Below are positions 8,890-17,309 of a stretch of DNA of 64,000 nucleotides, in pieces. The notes below the pieces were generated by a model. That model had not been told where the DNA came from and made no database searches. It was given only the letters and a program-made list of their open reading frames with translations. Position numbers and translations under genes: made by a program. The stretch is from Chryseobacterium aquifrigidense (lineage in GTDB: Bacteria; Bacteroidota; Bacteroidia; Flavobacteriales; Weeksellaceae), in NCBI RefSeq assembly GCF_006716485.1, contig NZ_VFPD01000001.1, positions 3,144,008 to 3,208,007 of the forward strand, written 5' to 3'. The first letter of the stretch is position 1. Every line of letters starts with the position of its first letter.

Positions 8890-10650
8890 TTACATTCTGT
8901 TTACGGTTCCGATTCCCAGCAACTCTAACGATTTTTTGATCGTCTTTGCTGTGATATCTGAAATATTTAAACGGAATTGTTTTACATTTTCATCTTCCTG
9001 ATTCAGGATCGGATTATTCTGATAGAAAGAGTTGTATGCTTTCACAAGGTCATAAACATAGTTGGCAACCAAAGCAGGGCTTAAGGTTTCTGCAGATTTA
9101 GCCACTATAGTTTTAAAGTTGGTCAGTTGCATAATCAATTCTTTTTCAGATTGATTCAATTCAATATTAGCAGTTTCTGTCTGTAAAGCACCTGCTTTTG
9201 ACAATAATGACTGAATACGTGCATAAGTATATTGGATAAACGGACCTGTATTCCCATTAAAATCAATACTTTCTGCAGGGTTGAAAAGCATTTTTTTCTT
9301 AGGATCTACTTTAAGCATGAAATATTTCAATGCTCCCAATCCTACCGTTTCATAAGATGCTTCTTTCTCTTCATCTGAAAGGGTTTCTAATTTTCCTAAT
9401 TCCTGAGCTTTAGATTTTGCCGTTTCATACATTTCCTGCATCAGGTCATCTGCATCAACTACAGTTCCTTCACGGGATTTCATTTTACCTTCAGGAAGCT
9501 CTACCATTCCGTAAGAAAGGTGGAATAACTGATCTGCCCATTCATATCCCAGTTTTTTCAGGATTTTAAATAAAACCTGGAAGTGGTAATCCTGTTCATT
9601 TCCAACAGTGTAAATCAGCTTTTGAATATTGTTTTGTTTAAAACGTTCAACTGCTGTTCCAAGATCCTGAGTCATGTAGACTGAGGTACCGTCTGAACGT
9701 AGTAACAGTTTCTGGTCAAGTCCTTCATCGGTAAGGTCACACCAAACAGAGCCGTCTTCTTTCTGATACAGAACTCCCTTATCCAAACCTGCCTGAATAA
9801 GATCTTTCCCTAAAATATAGGTATTGCTTTCATATTGAACCTGGTCAAAATCAACACCTAATCTTTTATAGGTTTCGTTGAATCCTTTATAAACCCATGA
9901 GTTCATTTCTGCCCAAAGCGCTCTTACTGTTTCATCTCCATTTTCCCAGTCCAGAAGCATTTTCTGAGCTTCCTTCATCACCAGAGCTTCTTTTTTTGCC
10001 TGCTCCTCTCCTACACCCTGCTCTACAAGCTCTGCAATTTCTTTTTTGTAGTTTTTATCAAATTCTACATAATAGTTTCCTACAAATTTATCACCTTTGG
10101 TATTCGTTGTTTCAGGAGTTTCTCCTTTACCGAATTTCTCCCAGGCCAGCATGGATTTACAGATATGAATCCCTCTATCATTGATAATCTGAGTTTTGAT
10201 TACGTCATATCCTGCTTCCTTTAAAATCTGAGCTACAGAGAATCCTAATAAATTATTTCTGATATGCCCTAAATGCAATGGTTTATTGGTATTCGGTGAC
10301 GAATATTCTACCATTACTGTAGCATTTTTCTTTTCTATAGTGGAGAAATTCCTGCTTACAGATCTGAAGTTATCTACAAACAATTGGTTTTTCACTTTAA
10401 CATTCAGGAAGCCTTTTACTACATTAAAGCTTTCAAAAATTTCCGTCTGCTCTGTTAAAGCTTCACCTAATTCAACCCCGATACTTTCAGGATTTTTTTT
10501 CAATTGTTTTACCAAAGGGAAGGTAACAATGGTAAAATCACCCTCAAATTCCGTTTTATTTTCCTGAACTTCCAGTTTGATGTCTTTTAACTGATATACA
10601 TTTAAAATAATTTCTGAAAGTTTTTGCTCTATGATATCTTTAATATTCAT
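8890..10650 (-). CDS. argS: Arginyl-tRNA synthetase
   Basis: 586-aa class Ia aminoacyl-tRNA synthetase that charges tRNA-Arg in the cytoplasm. An N-terminal Arg-tRNA synthetase additional domain covers about residues 1-90. It is followed by the HIGH-type signature HLGHIRNN after the conserved SSPNTNKPLH stretch. The KMSKS-like loop appears as KMKSREGT. The C-terminal anticodon-binding alpha-helical domain ends in GTVNRM. The length is normal for the family and no frame damage is seen. It is convergent with yihY and shares its terminator. Confidence 0.97.
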   Translation of the reverse strand: MNIKDIIEQKLSEIILNVYQLKDIKLEVQENKTEFEGDFTIVTFPLVKQLKKNPESIGVELGEALTEQTEIFESFNVVKGFLNVKVKNQLFVDNFRSVSRNFSTIEKKNATVMVEYSSPNTNKPLHLGHIRNNLLGFSVAQILKEAGYDVIKTQIINDRGIHICKSMLAWEKFGKGETPETTNTKGDKFVGNYYVEFDKNYKKEIAELVEQGVGEEQAKKEALVMKEAQKMLLDWENGDETVRALWAEMNSWVYKGFNETYKRLGVDFDQVQYESNTYILGKDLIQAGLDKGVLYQKEDGSVWCDLTDEGLDQKLLLRSDGTSVYMTQDLGTAVERFKQNNIQKLIYTVGNEQDYHFQVLFKILKKLGYEWADQLFHLSYGMVELPEGKMKSREGTVVDADDLMQEMYETAKSKAQELGKLETLSDEEKEASYETVGLGALKYFMLKVDPKKKMLFNPAESIDFNGNTGPFIQYTYARIQSLLSKAGALQTETANIELNQSEKELIMQLTNFKTIVAKSAETLSPALVANYVYDLVKAYNSFYQNNPILNQEDENVKQFRLNISDITAKTIKKSLELLGIGTVNRM

Positions 10651-10667
10651 TTCAAAATTTTGAAGTA

Positions 10668-10675
10668 CAAATATA
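10668..10675 (-). promoter_or_regulatory. -7 box of argS
   Basis: TATATTTG on the minus strand, 18 bases before the argS ATG, an exact TAnnTTTG match. The region upstream of it is occupied by the terminator of the SusC/SusD operon. Confidence 0.6.
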
Positions 10676-10683
10676 CGGAAATA

Positions 10684-10707
10684 AAAAAACCGCCCGAAGG
10701 CGGCTTA
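10684..10707 (-). terminator. Terminator of the downstream SusC/SusD operon
   Basis: Minus strand: GCCGCC-TTCG-GGCGG stem followed by a run of seven T. It lies 15 bases beyond the SusD-like stop. Confidence 0.85.
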
Positions 10708-10721
10708 AAAGTTTAATAATT

Positions 10722-12086
10722 TTAGTTATCCCACCAAACGGGTATACTCACATCACTCACAACTGTTGCATTGTTATTTAATGTTCTCTCAGCTTTAGGA
10801 GTTATTAATCTTAATGGTATTTTTTTAGATTGGCTATTCTGGTTAGGCGCTAATATAGGGAAACCTGTACGTCTCCAATCATTATAAGGCTCCATTGTGG
10901 TAAACAAGGAAGAGTATTTTTGAGTAATAATGTTCTGTAATGTTACTGAGGCTGAAGCTGTAGTTGCAAAAGCTTGGTTATCAACACCTGTAACATCTAA
11001 CAGAGATGCACTTACAGCAGCTTTCAAAGCAGTTTGAGCAGCTCCAGTATTTCCTAGTCTGAATTGTGCTTCTGCTTCTATGAATTTAATTTCACTATAA
11101 CTAAATATTATATTTGGTGTACTTGCACTTCCTGCAAAATAGCTTCCAAATGGAGAAGCATCCGTGTTACTATCTTCCGGAGCTGATCCAGAATAGCCAC
11201 CAGATGCATCTAATGCAGCATAATAAGGTAGCCTTGGATCACTACTATTTTTTAAAAGATCTATAAAATATTTCCCCATAGACATGTAACCTGATCTTTG
11301 ATTATCAAATGCAAACCAAAGATTTTGATTATTTCCTCCATCAAAATTAGCAACTAAATTATCATCTTTAGAACTAAAAGAATTTTTTAAATAATTTAAA
11401 GCTTTCTCTGCAGCAACTGTACTACCCTCCCGCTGAGTAAGTCTTAGTGCATATCTTGCTTTTATAGCATATGCTAATTTTTTCCATTTGTCTATATTTC
11501 CTGCATAAAAAATATCATCACCTGCCGGTAGCCCTAAATTAGCACTACTAGGTTTTGATAAATCTACTATTGCACTATCAAGATAACTTTGAATTTGAGC
11601 AATAACATTTTGCTGAGTATCAAACTTTGGAGAAAAATTATCCACTCCTTGAAAAGCCTCTGAAAAAGGTACATCTCCCCACGTATCAGTTGCATAACCT
11701 ATATTTAAGGTTAATAAAATCTTAGCCATACCTGAATAGTAAGGATATTTATCCCCAAACTGAGTAATAATTTGATGAAGATTTACTCCAGTCTTATAAA
11801 TATTAGACCAATCTGTTTCATTATCCAATTCAGTTAAAAAATAATTGGTATAATCTAATGACTGAAACAGATTACCATTAGTGTGCTGAGTCAGCAAACT
11901 TATTTGTCTTGTCAGATTACCTGTTGAATTATTAATTGTTCCTACTTCTGTACCCGTAAATAAAGTTTTAGGAGATGTAACTTGTGTAGGATTATTGGGA
12001 TTATCATTAAATGTATCTAGCTCATGCTGACAAGAATTGAGAAATAATCCGGCAATAATTATAGGTATGTATATAATTTTTTTCAT
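10722..12086 (-). CDS. SusD/RagB family nutrient-binding outer-membrane lipoprotein (unit 1)
   Basis: 454-aa surface lipoprotein expected to cap its SusC partner and bind the imported ligand. Signal peptide and lipobox LNSC (Cys at about residue 19), followed by the DTFNDNPNNPTQV motif typical of the SusD-like_2 branch. Tetratricopeptide-like helices include KWKKLAYAIKARYALRL and FSYSEIKFIEAEAQFRLG, and the protein ends PVWWDN. It starts 2 bases after the SusC stop, so the two form one transcript. The substrate cannot be read from sequence; SusD-like_2 proteins are not reliably tied to glycans. No adjacent glycoside hydrolase, sigma/anti-sigma pair or hybrid sensor is present to indicate a polysaccharide locus. 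Confidence 0.9.
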   Translation of the reverse strand: MKKIIYIPIIIAGLFLNSCQHELDTFNDNPNNPTQVTSPKTLFTGTEVGTINNSTGNLTRQISLLTQHTNGNLFQSLDYTNYFLTELDNETDWSNIYKTGVNLHQIITQFGDKYPYYSGMAKILLTLNIGYATDTWGDVPFSEAFQGVDNFSPKFDTQQNVIAQIQSYLDSAIVDLSKPSSANLGLPAGDDIFYAGNIDKWKKLAYAIKARYALRLTQREGSTVAAEKALNYLKNSFSSKDDNLVANFDGGNNQNLWFAFDNQRSGYMSMGKYFIDLLKNSSDPRLPYYAALDASGGYSGSAPEDSNTDASPFGSYFAGSASTPNIIFSYSEIKFIEAEAQFRLGNTGAAQTALKAAVSASLLDVTGVDNQAFATTASASVTLQNIITQKYSSLFTTMEPYNDWRRTGFPILAPNQNSQSKKIPLRLITPKAERTLNNNATVVSDVSIPVWWDN

Positions 12087-12088
12087 AA

Positions 12089-15007
12089 TTAAAAAGTAAA
12101 TTTAAATGATAGTGTATAACTTCTTGTCCCTGGATTATTGAAGTAATCAAATCCATTAGTATTAGAACCTGCACCAGCAATAGAAGTTTCAGGGTCTACA
12201 CCTTTGTAGTTAGTAATTAAAAATAAGTTTCTAGCCGAAAAAGTAACCTGAGCATCTCTTATAAAAGATAGAGTTTGGGTATTCGATAAAATTTTACCAA
12301 AATTATACGATAGGCTTACGTCTCTAAGTCTAAGCCAATTTATATCTTTTTCCATCTGTTGTTCATTCGCACTACCTGATCCGTCTCCTAAAAAGCTTGA
12401 ATAATACAGTTTGTTATTAATTGTTTTCGTATTAGGAGCACCTGTTTCAGTAACACCAGGTATTGTATACATAGATGATCTGTCATCAGCAGAAACTTGT
12501 GTCATTCCTAACCTATTTAACCTCGCTAATGTTCCATTCCAAATGTCTCCACCTTTACGTATATCTAACAAAAAGCTTAATGACAAATTTTTATAACTAA
12601 AATTATTTCTAATTCCTCCTAACCAATCAGGATTAGGATTTCCTATAATTTGAGATTCTGCTGATACTAATGGTAAACCGTCAGATCCTATAATTAAATT
12701 TTCAGACATATCTCTTTCCCAAGCTGTTCCATAAAAAACACCCAAAGGCTGTCCTTTAATAATAGCGGGAACAACATTTCCCGAAAAGAAATCACCTCCT
12801 TCACTAGAGAAATTTAGATTGTCTTGTATTTCAACTACCTTATTTACGTTTTTAGCCCAGTTGAGGTTTACACTCCAGTTAAAGTTTTGATTTTTAAGAA
12901 TATCATACCCTAGTTCTACCTCTAAACCTTTATTTTCAACTGTAGGGCCGTTGGTAAAATAATTTTGAAATCCAGAAGATGGTGCAACAGGAGCTTGAAT
13001 GATTAGATCATAATTGGTTGATTTATAAGCGCTCGCATTTAAGTGTAATCTCTTAAATAATTCTAGTTCTAAACCAACTTCAAATTCGTCATTACGCTCA
13101 GGCTTTAAATTTGGATTTTTTGCAATGGTAGTTAGACCATAGGCTCCAACCCCCATGTATGGAGAAGTTAACTGTGGTCCAAATGTATCAAAATAAGCTG
13201 GAGTTCCATAAGTGTTAACAATATTGTATGGGTTAGCAGATGCAAAAGTTTTTGCATAAGCGACTCTTACTTTTCCTAAATTAACCAATTTGGGTAAATT
13301 TAATGTCTTATTAAACAGCCAAGATCCTGAAACAGAAGGATAAAAATAGGAACTATTTTGTTTTGGCAATGTACTGCTCCAATCATTTCTACCTGTTAAT
13401 GTTAAATAAAACTGGTCATAAAATCCTAATTCTGCTGAAGCCAATATCCCTCTTTTGATTTGTTTAAAATCTGTATTATTGGCGACAAAAGTGGTAAAGT
13501 TAGAAAGGTTGAATTGATTCGGTTCCAACATTGTAGACCCTTGAGTATATTGATCATTTCCAAATTTAGAAATAATCTGCCCTCCAAAACTATAATTCAA
13601 ATTAATGTTATCAGTAAAGTTAACTAACCCACTAAAGATTAAATCTAAATTATATTGACTTTGTGTATATGTATCTATAACAACCTGCCCGGTGCGGTCA
13701 GCCGTTGAATTACCATTACTTGAAAATGAATAATTCTGCTGAGCATGAGTTGTATAGGTATCAACTCCAGCTCTTAATAATACATTCAAAGCTTTATTAT
13801 AATTATAAGTTAGGTAACCACTAATAATGGACCTGTTTGTCTCATCTTTATATGGATTATTATATACTGTATAATATTGATTATCATACGCTGCAAAATA
13901 ATTTTTATTATATCCTTGTACAGTCTGATAATCTCTCAGATCATATGTTACTGGTGTTCTGAGTAATGACAACATTACCCCAGCAGTATTACTCCCTTTC
14001 TGAGCTCTTAATCCATTAGTATTTGAATACTTTACATCAGCACCAGCTTTTAGTTTATCGGTTAACTTAAATTCAGAATTTACACCAAAACTTGTCTTTT
14101 TAAGTGATGTATTCGGAATAATCCCCGTTTGATCAATATGTCCAAATGAGGCTCTGAAATTACCATAATCCCCACCACCTGAAAAAGCCAGGTTATAATT
14201 TTGTGTAGTACCTGTTTCAAAAAAGTGTTTAGCATTATCATAGGCCTTCAAACCAGATACATTCGAAATTAATGGTCCCCAACTTTGATTGGTTCCCCCT
14301 GTGATAGGAATACCATCAGAGCCATATTGAGCAGGTGCAATATAGGTGACTCCATTAGTCCCAGCGGCATACGTATTTTGAAGTTTCGGCAAGCGAGTAA
14401 TCATATCAAAAGATACAGCTGTAGAGAAATCAATTCCAATTCCTTTTCTTTTTCTACCTTTCTTACTTGTATAAATAATGACACCATTTCTTGCGTTTTC
14501 TCCATATAACGCAGCTGCAGCACCTCCTTTCAAAATTGATACACTCTCAATATCATCCGGATTTATATCAATAGCTCTGTTTGAATCATCTACTCCCGCC
14601 AAATTACTACCCTGCCCTGCATTATTATTGACAGAGTTATCAATGATCTGACCATCTAAAACTATAATAGGCTGGCTTGAAAGATTAATTGACTTTTGGC
14701 CTCTAATCAGAATTTTACTTGATGCTCCAGGAGTCCCAGATGAACCTGTAACTTGAATCCCTGCTGCCTTTCCCGCTAAGCCTTGAATAATATTTGCCTC
14801 TCCTGATTTTTTTAAATCATCTCCATTGACTTGTGATGTAGCATACCCTATTGTCTTTTTCTCCTTTTTAATCCCAAGTGCAGTTACCACCACACCTTCA
14901 ATCTCTTTTGTCTGTGTAGTAGTATCTTTTTTCTTCTGTTGAGCATTTACAATAGCAACAGAAGAAGACAATACCACAACAAGCAGACTCATTGTTAGTT
15001 TCTTCAT
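12089..15007 (-). CDS. SusC/RagA family TonB-linked outer-membrane transporter (unit 1)
   Basis: 972-aa TonB-dependent receptor. A signal peptide (cleavage near VNA-QQ, residues 22-23) is followed by KEIEGVVVTALGIKKEKKTI, the SusC/RagA N-terminal signature. The usual carboxypeptidase-regulatory-like domain seen in longer SusC proteins is missing. The plug domain contains SILKGGAAAALYGENARNG, and a 22-strand barrel ends with an aromatic-terminated strand (LSFKFTF). It pairs with the SusD-like gene 2 bases downstream. It is similar in N-terminus and architecture to the second SusC at 17310-20270, but the two are clearly diverged. Confidence 0.93.
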   Translation of the reverse strand: MKKLTMSLLVVVLSSSVAIVNAQQKKKDTTTQTKEIEGVVVTALGIKKEKKTIGYATSQVNGDDLKKSGEANIIQGLAGKAAGIQVTGSSGTPGASSKILIRGQKSINLSSQPIIVLDGQIIDNSVNNNAGQGSNLAGVDDSNRAIDINPDDIESVSILKGGAAAALYGENARNGVIIYTSKKGRKRKGIGIDFSTAVSFDMITRLPKLQNTYAAGTNGVTYIAPAQYGSDGIPITGGTNQSWGPLISNVSGLKAYDNAKHFFETGTTQNYNLAFSGGGDYGNFRASFGHIDQTGIIPNTSLKKTSFGVNSEFKLTDKLKAGADVKYSNTNGLRAQKGSNTAGVMLSLLRTPVTYDLRDYQTVQGYNKNYFAAYDNQYYTVYNNPYKDETNRSIISGYLTYNYNKALNVLLRAGVDTYTTHAQQNYSFSSNGNSTADRTGQVVIDTYTQSQYNLDLIFSGLVNFTDNINLNYSFGGQIISKFGNDQYTQGSTMLEPNQFNLSNFTTFVANNTDFKQIKRGILASAELGFYDQFYLTLTGRNDWSSTLPKQNSSYFYPSVSGSWLFNKTLNLPKLVNLGKVRVAYAKTFASANPYNIVNTYGTPAYFDTFGPQLTSPYMGVGAYGLTTIAKNPNLKPERNDEFEVGLELELFKRLHLNASAYKSTNYDLIIQAPVAPSSGFQNYFTNGPTVENKGLEVELGYDILKNQNFNWSVNLNWAKNVNKVVEIQDNLNFSSEGGDFFSGNVVPAIIKGQPLGVFYGTAWERDMSENLIIGSDGLPLVSAESQIIGNPNPDWLGGIRNNFSYKNLSLSFLLDIRKGGDIWNGTLARLNRLGMTQVSADDRSSMYTIPGVTETGAPNTKTINNKLYYSSFLGDGSGSANEQQMEKDINWLRLRDVSLSYNFGKILSNTQTLSFIRDAQVTFSARNLFLITNYKGVDPETSIAGAGSNTNGFDYFNNPGTRSYTLSFKFTF

Positions 15008-15296
15008 ATGAAAATTAATTTTTACTTAGCAAAATTGTATTTTTGTTAACAATTCAACAAGTAAAACTTAAAAAAAATAAAAATAAACCAATTAAAAGAA
15101 GTAAAAACCAATAAAACAATTAAAAAAAAACGTCAAAAATTAAAATTTAAATAAAAAAAATAACATCAATTTTCCAATTGATGCCATTAAATCGACTTCT
15201 CAAAAATGAATCATAACACACTGAATAAGTGTCTAATATGAATGTAAAAAACAAATTTAATTCACAAAATCCTTTATAAAAACGATTGCAAATAAA
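15008..15296. other. AT-rich leader/promoter region upstream of SusC unit 1
   Basis: No gene seen. Very A-rich sequence with a perfect hairpin CATCAATT-TTCC-AATTGATG (15164-15183) and a 10-base palindrome TTGTTAACAA (15043-15052) close to the SusC start. No exact TAnnTTTG box was found. It separates unit 1 from the terminator of unit 2, so unit 1 probably has its own promoter here. Confidence 0.4.
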
Positions 15297-15322
15297 AAAA
15301 AACCGCCAAATGGCGGTTTTTA
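15297..15322. terminator. Terminator after the lipocalin-like gene
   Basis: AACCGCC-AAAT-GGCGGTT (15301-15318) with A-run on the left and T-run on the right. It ends the minus-strand SusC-SusD-lipocalin operon. Confidence 0.85.
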
Positions 15323-15339
15323 TACATAAACAAGAATAT

Positions 15340-15786
15340 TTATTCTTTTCTAAAAACTAAGACTGCCTCGTCATTCCCAGGCGTATTGTCCAAGTTTTTA
15401 CTATTATCATTAATTCTAAGTTCAGAATCTGAATATGATTGTACCTGTTTCTTCATTGTTTTAGTAACTCCAGCATCTGTATACGTGATTGTAAGAGTAT
15501 TATATAACTTATCATAAGTCCATTTTCCTACAAAAGAATCTGATAAATTACAATTCCCTGAAGCACTTGATTCATATCGATCATAAGCTCCTGAGAAATC
15601 TGCATTAATCATAATTACACCTTTGTCTTCACAATCATTCAATGTAATATTTTTACCTCTGAATTCATATTTAAATGGTCGCCAGGTTCCATTTATACTT
15701 GCATCATTTGTCACAACATTGTTATCATCATCATTAGAACATGAGGCTACTCCCATTAATAAAAGAATTCCAATAAAATATTTCAT
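15340..15786 (-). CDS. Lipocalin-like lipoprotein
   Basis: 148-aa predicted lipoprotein. The signal peptide MKYFIGILLLMGVASC carries a lipobox, followed by an acidic SNDDDNN linker that in Bacteroidota often directs surface export. Then comes a single lipocalin-like beta-barrel (INGTWRPFKYEF at the start, GKWTYDKLYNTLTITY in the middle), as in the Bacteroidota lipocalin-like domain families. I chose ATG 15786 because it places the signal peptide at the N-terminus; the frame extends upstream. It lies 59 bases after the SusD gene of unit 2 and before a strong terminator, so it is the third gene of that operon and probably an accessory surface protein. Two Cys in the domain may form a disulfide. 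Confidence 0.75.
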   Translation of the reverse strand: MKYFIGILLLMGVASCSNDDDNNVVTNDASINGTWRPFKYEFRGKNITLNDCEDKGVIMINADFSGAYDRYESSASGNCNLSDSFVGKWTYDKLYNTLTITYTDAGVTKTMKKQVQSYSDSELRINDNSKNLDNTPGNDEAVLVFRKE

Positions 15787-15845
15787 AATTAAGTATTTTC
15801 TATATCCGGCTAATACTATTACCATTAACCGGATTATTATTCAAA

Positions 15846-17306
15846 TTAAAACTTATCCCAGAAGATCTTCGTTGACACTTTATCTCCTCCTATTTTTGCA
15901 GCTGCTGCGTTTACGTTGGTAGCATTCAACAGATATTCCTGATCAGAATAACGCATTCTAACTGGAACTGCTTCTACTCTGGAGTTTGAAGGATTTACGA
16001 ATACTGGGAAGTCTAGTCTTCTTGCAAAGTTCCATGCCTGGAAACCTTTATTAAACATTGCAACCCATGATTGCTCTCCAATGGATTTTTTCCAATTAAC
16101 AGCATCATATGGATTAGCCAAAACGTATGCTTCAGTGTTGACACTACTTACCCCATATTCAGTCATGGAAGCTCTAATTGCATCAGCATATAAAGTGGCT
16201 GCTGCACCTCCCACACTGAACCCTCTTTGTGCAGCTTCAGCTCTTAAAAACATAATTTCTGTATAATCCAACAAGAAACCTTGAGCGTTTTCTCCTGAAA
16301 TAGCATTTGTAAAATGAGAATACTGTCCGAAAACGTTTTGCTTAGCATATTTTCCTCCGATATATGCGCCTCCCACAGTTGTAAACCAAATAGCTCTTCT
16401 TGGGTCATTCTTACCATTCATAAAATTCATTAAGACATCAGATGGTAAAAAGTCATTTCTACCAGATTGAATTACATCCTGATAAACAGGGTTTGATAAT
16501 AACCCTGAAGGGAAAGTCTGTAAACCGAAGTTGTCTAATTTATCAGTAAATAACCCTCCTGAATATGCTGCTTCAGCATACGTTTTAGCCAGAGCGGGTT
16601 CTACATCTGAAAGAGCAACTGCCAGTCTAAACTTCAAAGAATTTCCCATTTTCTTCCATTTGGACATGTCTCCTTTATAAATCAGATCATTGGAATATCC
16701 TGTATCTGAAGTATCAATCATAGCAAGAGCAGCATCTATTCTTTTTATTAAATCAAGATAAACAGTCTTTGCATCATCATAAGGAATTTCTGAATTCCCA
16801 GGATTATCTGCTGTTGCCTTAAGAGCTCCAAAATAAGGGATATCTCCGTAGGTATCTACTAAATTGGCCCATGCATACACATTTACCAATTCAATCATAG
16901 CAATATTATTTTTCTTCTTAGCAGTAGCCACTCCTTCATCTTCAAGAAATTTTCTGGCATCTCTCAGTGCTGAAAGAACTCCCGGAGAATTTACTGTAGC
17001 TGAAGAAGAAGACATCATACGGTTGTAATGATTTCTCGGGATAGGTCTTGAAACCATGTCATATCTTGATTCGTCAATATATGTTGTTTCTGACCATTGC
17101 TGTGTAAAAAATCTCGAAATATTTCGGTTAACATTAACGTTCAATATCTGATCCAGTAAAACCTGTTCAGCACTTGCAAAAAGTACTCCGGAAGGCACTA
17201 CTGTCGGGTGCTTAGGATCTTCATTCAATGAGGTAATATCTCTTTCACAAGAGGTAAAAGTTAATGATAATGAAGCCAAGCCTATAATTAAAAATATTTT
17301 TTTCAT
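15846..17306 (-). CDS. SusD/RagB family outer-membrane lipoprotein (unit 2)
   Basis: 486-aa SusD-like lipoprotein. The signal peptide ends TFTSC (Cys at about residue 20), followed by DITSLNEDPKHPTVVPSGVLF, the N-terminal signature of SusD-like_2 proteins. Helical repeats include KWKKMGNSLKFRLAVALSD and LLDYTEIMFLRAEAAQRG. The C-terminus ends in GGDKVSTKIFWDKF. Start is 3 bases after the SusC stop. Same architecture as the SusD at 10722-12086 but clearly diverged, so the ligands may differ. Confidence 0.9.
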   Translation of the reverse strand: MKKIFLIIGLASLSLTFTSCERDITSLNEDPKHPTVVPSGVLFASAEQVLLDQILNVNVNRNISRFFTQQWSETTYIDESRYDMVSRPIPRNHYNRMMSSSSATVNSPGVLSALRDARKFLEDEGVATAKKKNNIAMIELVNVYAWANLVDTYGDIPYFGALKATADNPGNSEIPYDDAKTVYLDLIKRIDAALAMIDTSDTGYSNDLIYKGDMSKWKKMGNSLKFRLAVALSDVEPALAKTYAEAAYSGGLFTDKLDNFGLQTFPSGLLSNPVYQDVIQSGRNDFLPSDVLMNFMNGKNDPRRAIWFTTVGGAYIGGKYAKQNVFGQYSHFTNAISGENAQGFLLDYTEIMFLRAEAAQRGFSVGGAAATLYADAIRASMTEYGVSSVNTEAYVLANPYDAVNWKKSIGEQSWVAMFNKGFQAWNFARRLDFPVFVNPSNSRVEAVPVRMRYSDQEYLLNATNVNAAAAKIGGDKVSTKIFWDKF

Positions 17307-17309
17307 TTT

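Noticed and set aside
10722-15007. SusC/SusD unit 1 as a polysaccharide utilisation locus
   Set aside because: No glycoside hydrolase, hybrid two-component sensor or ECF sigma/anti-sigma gene is adjacent.
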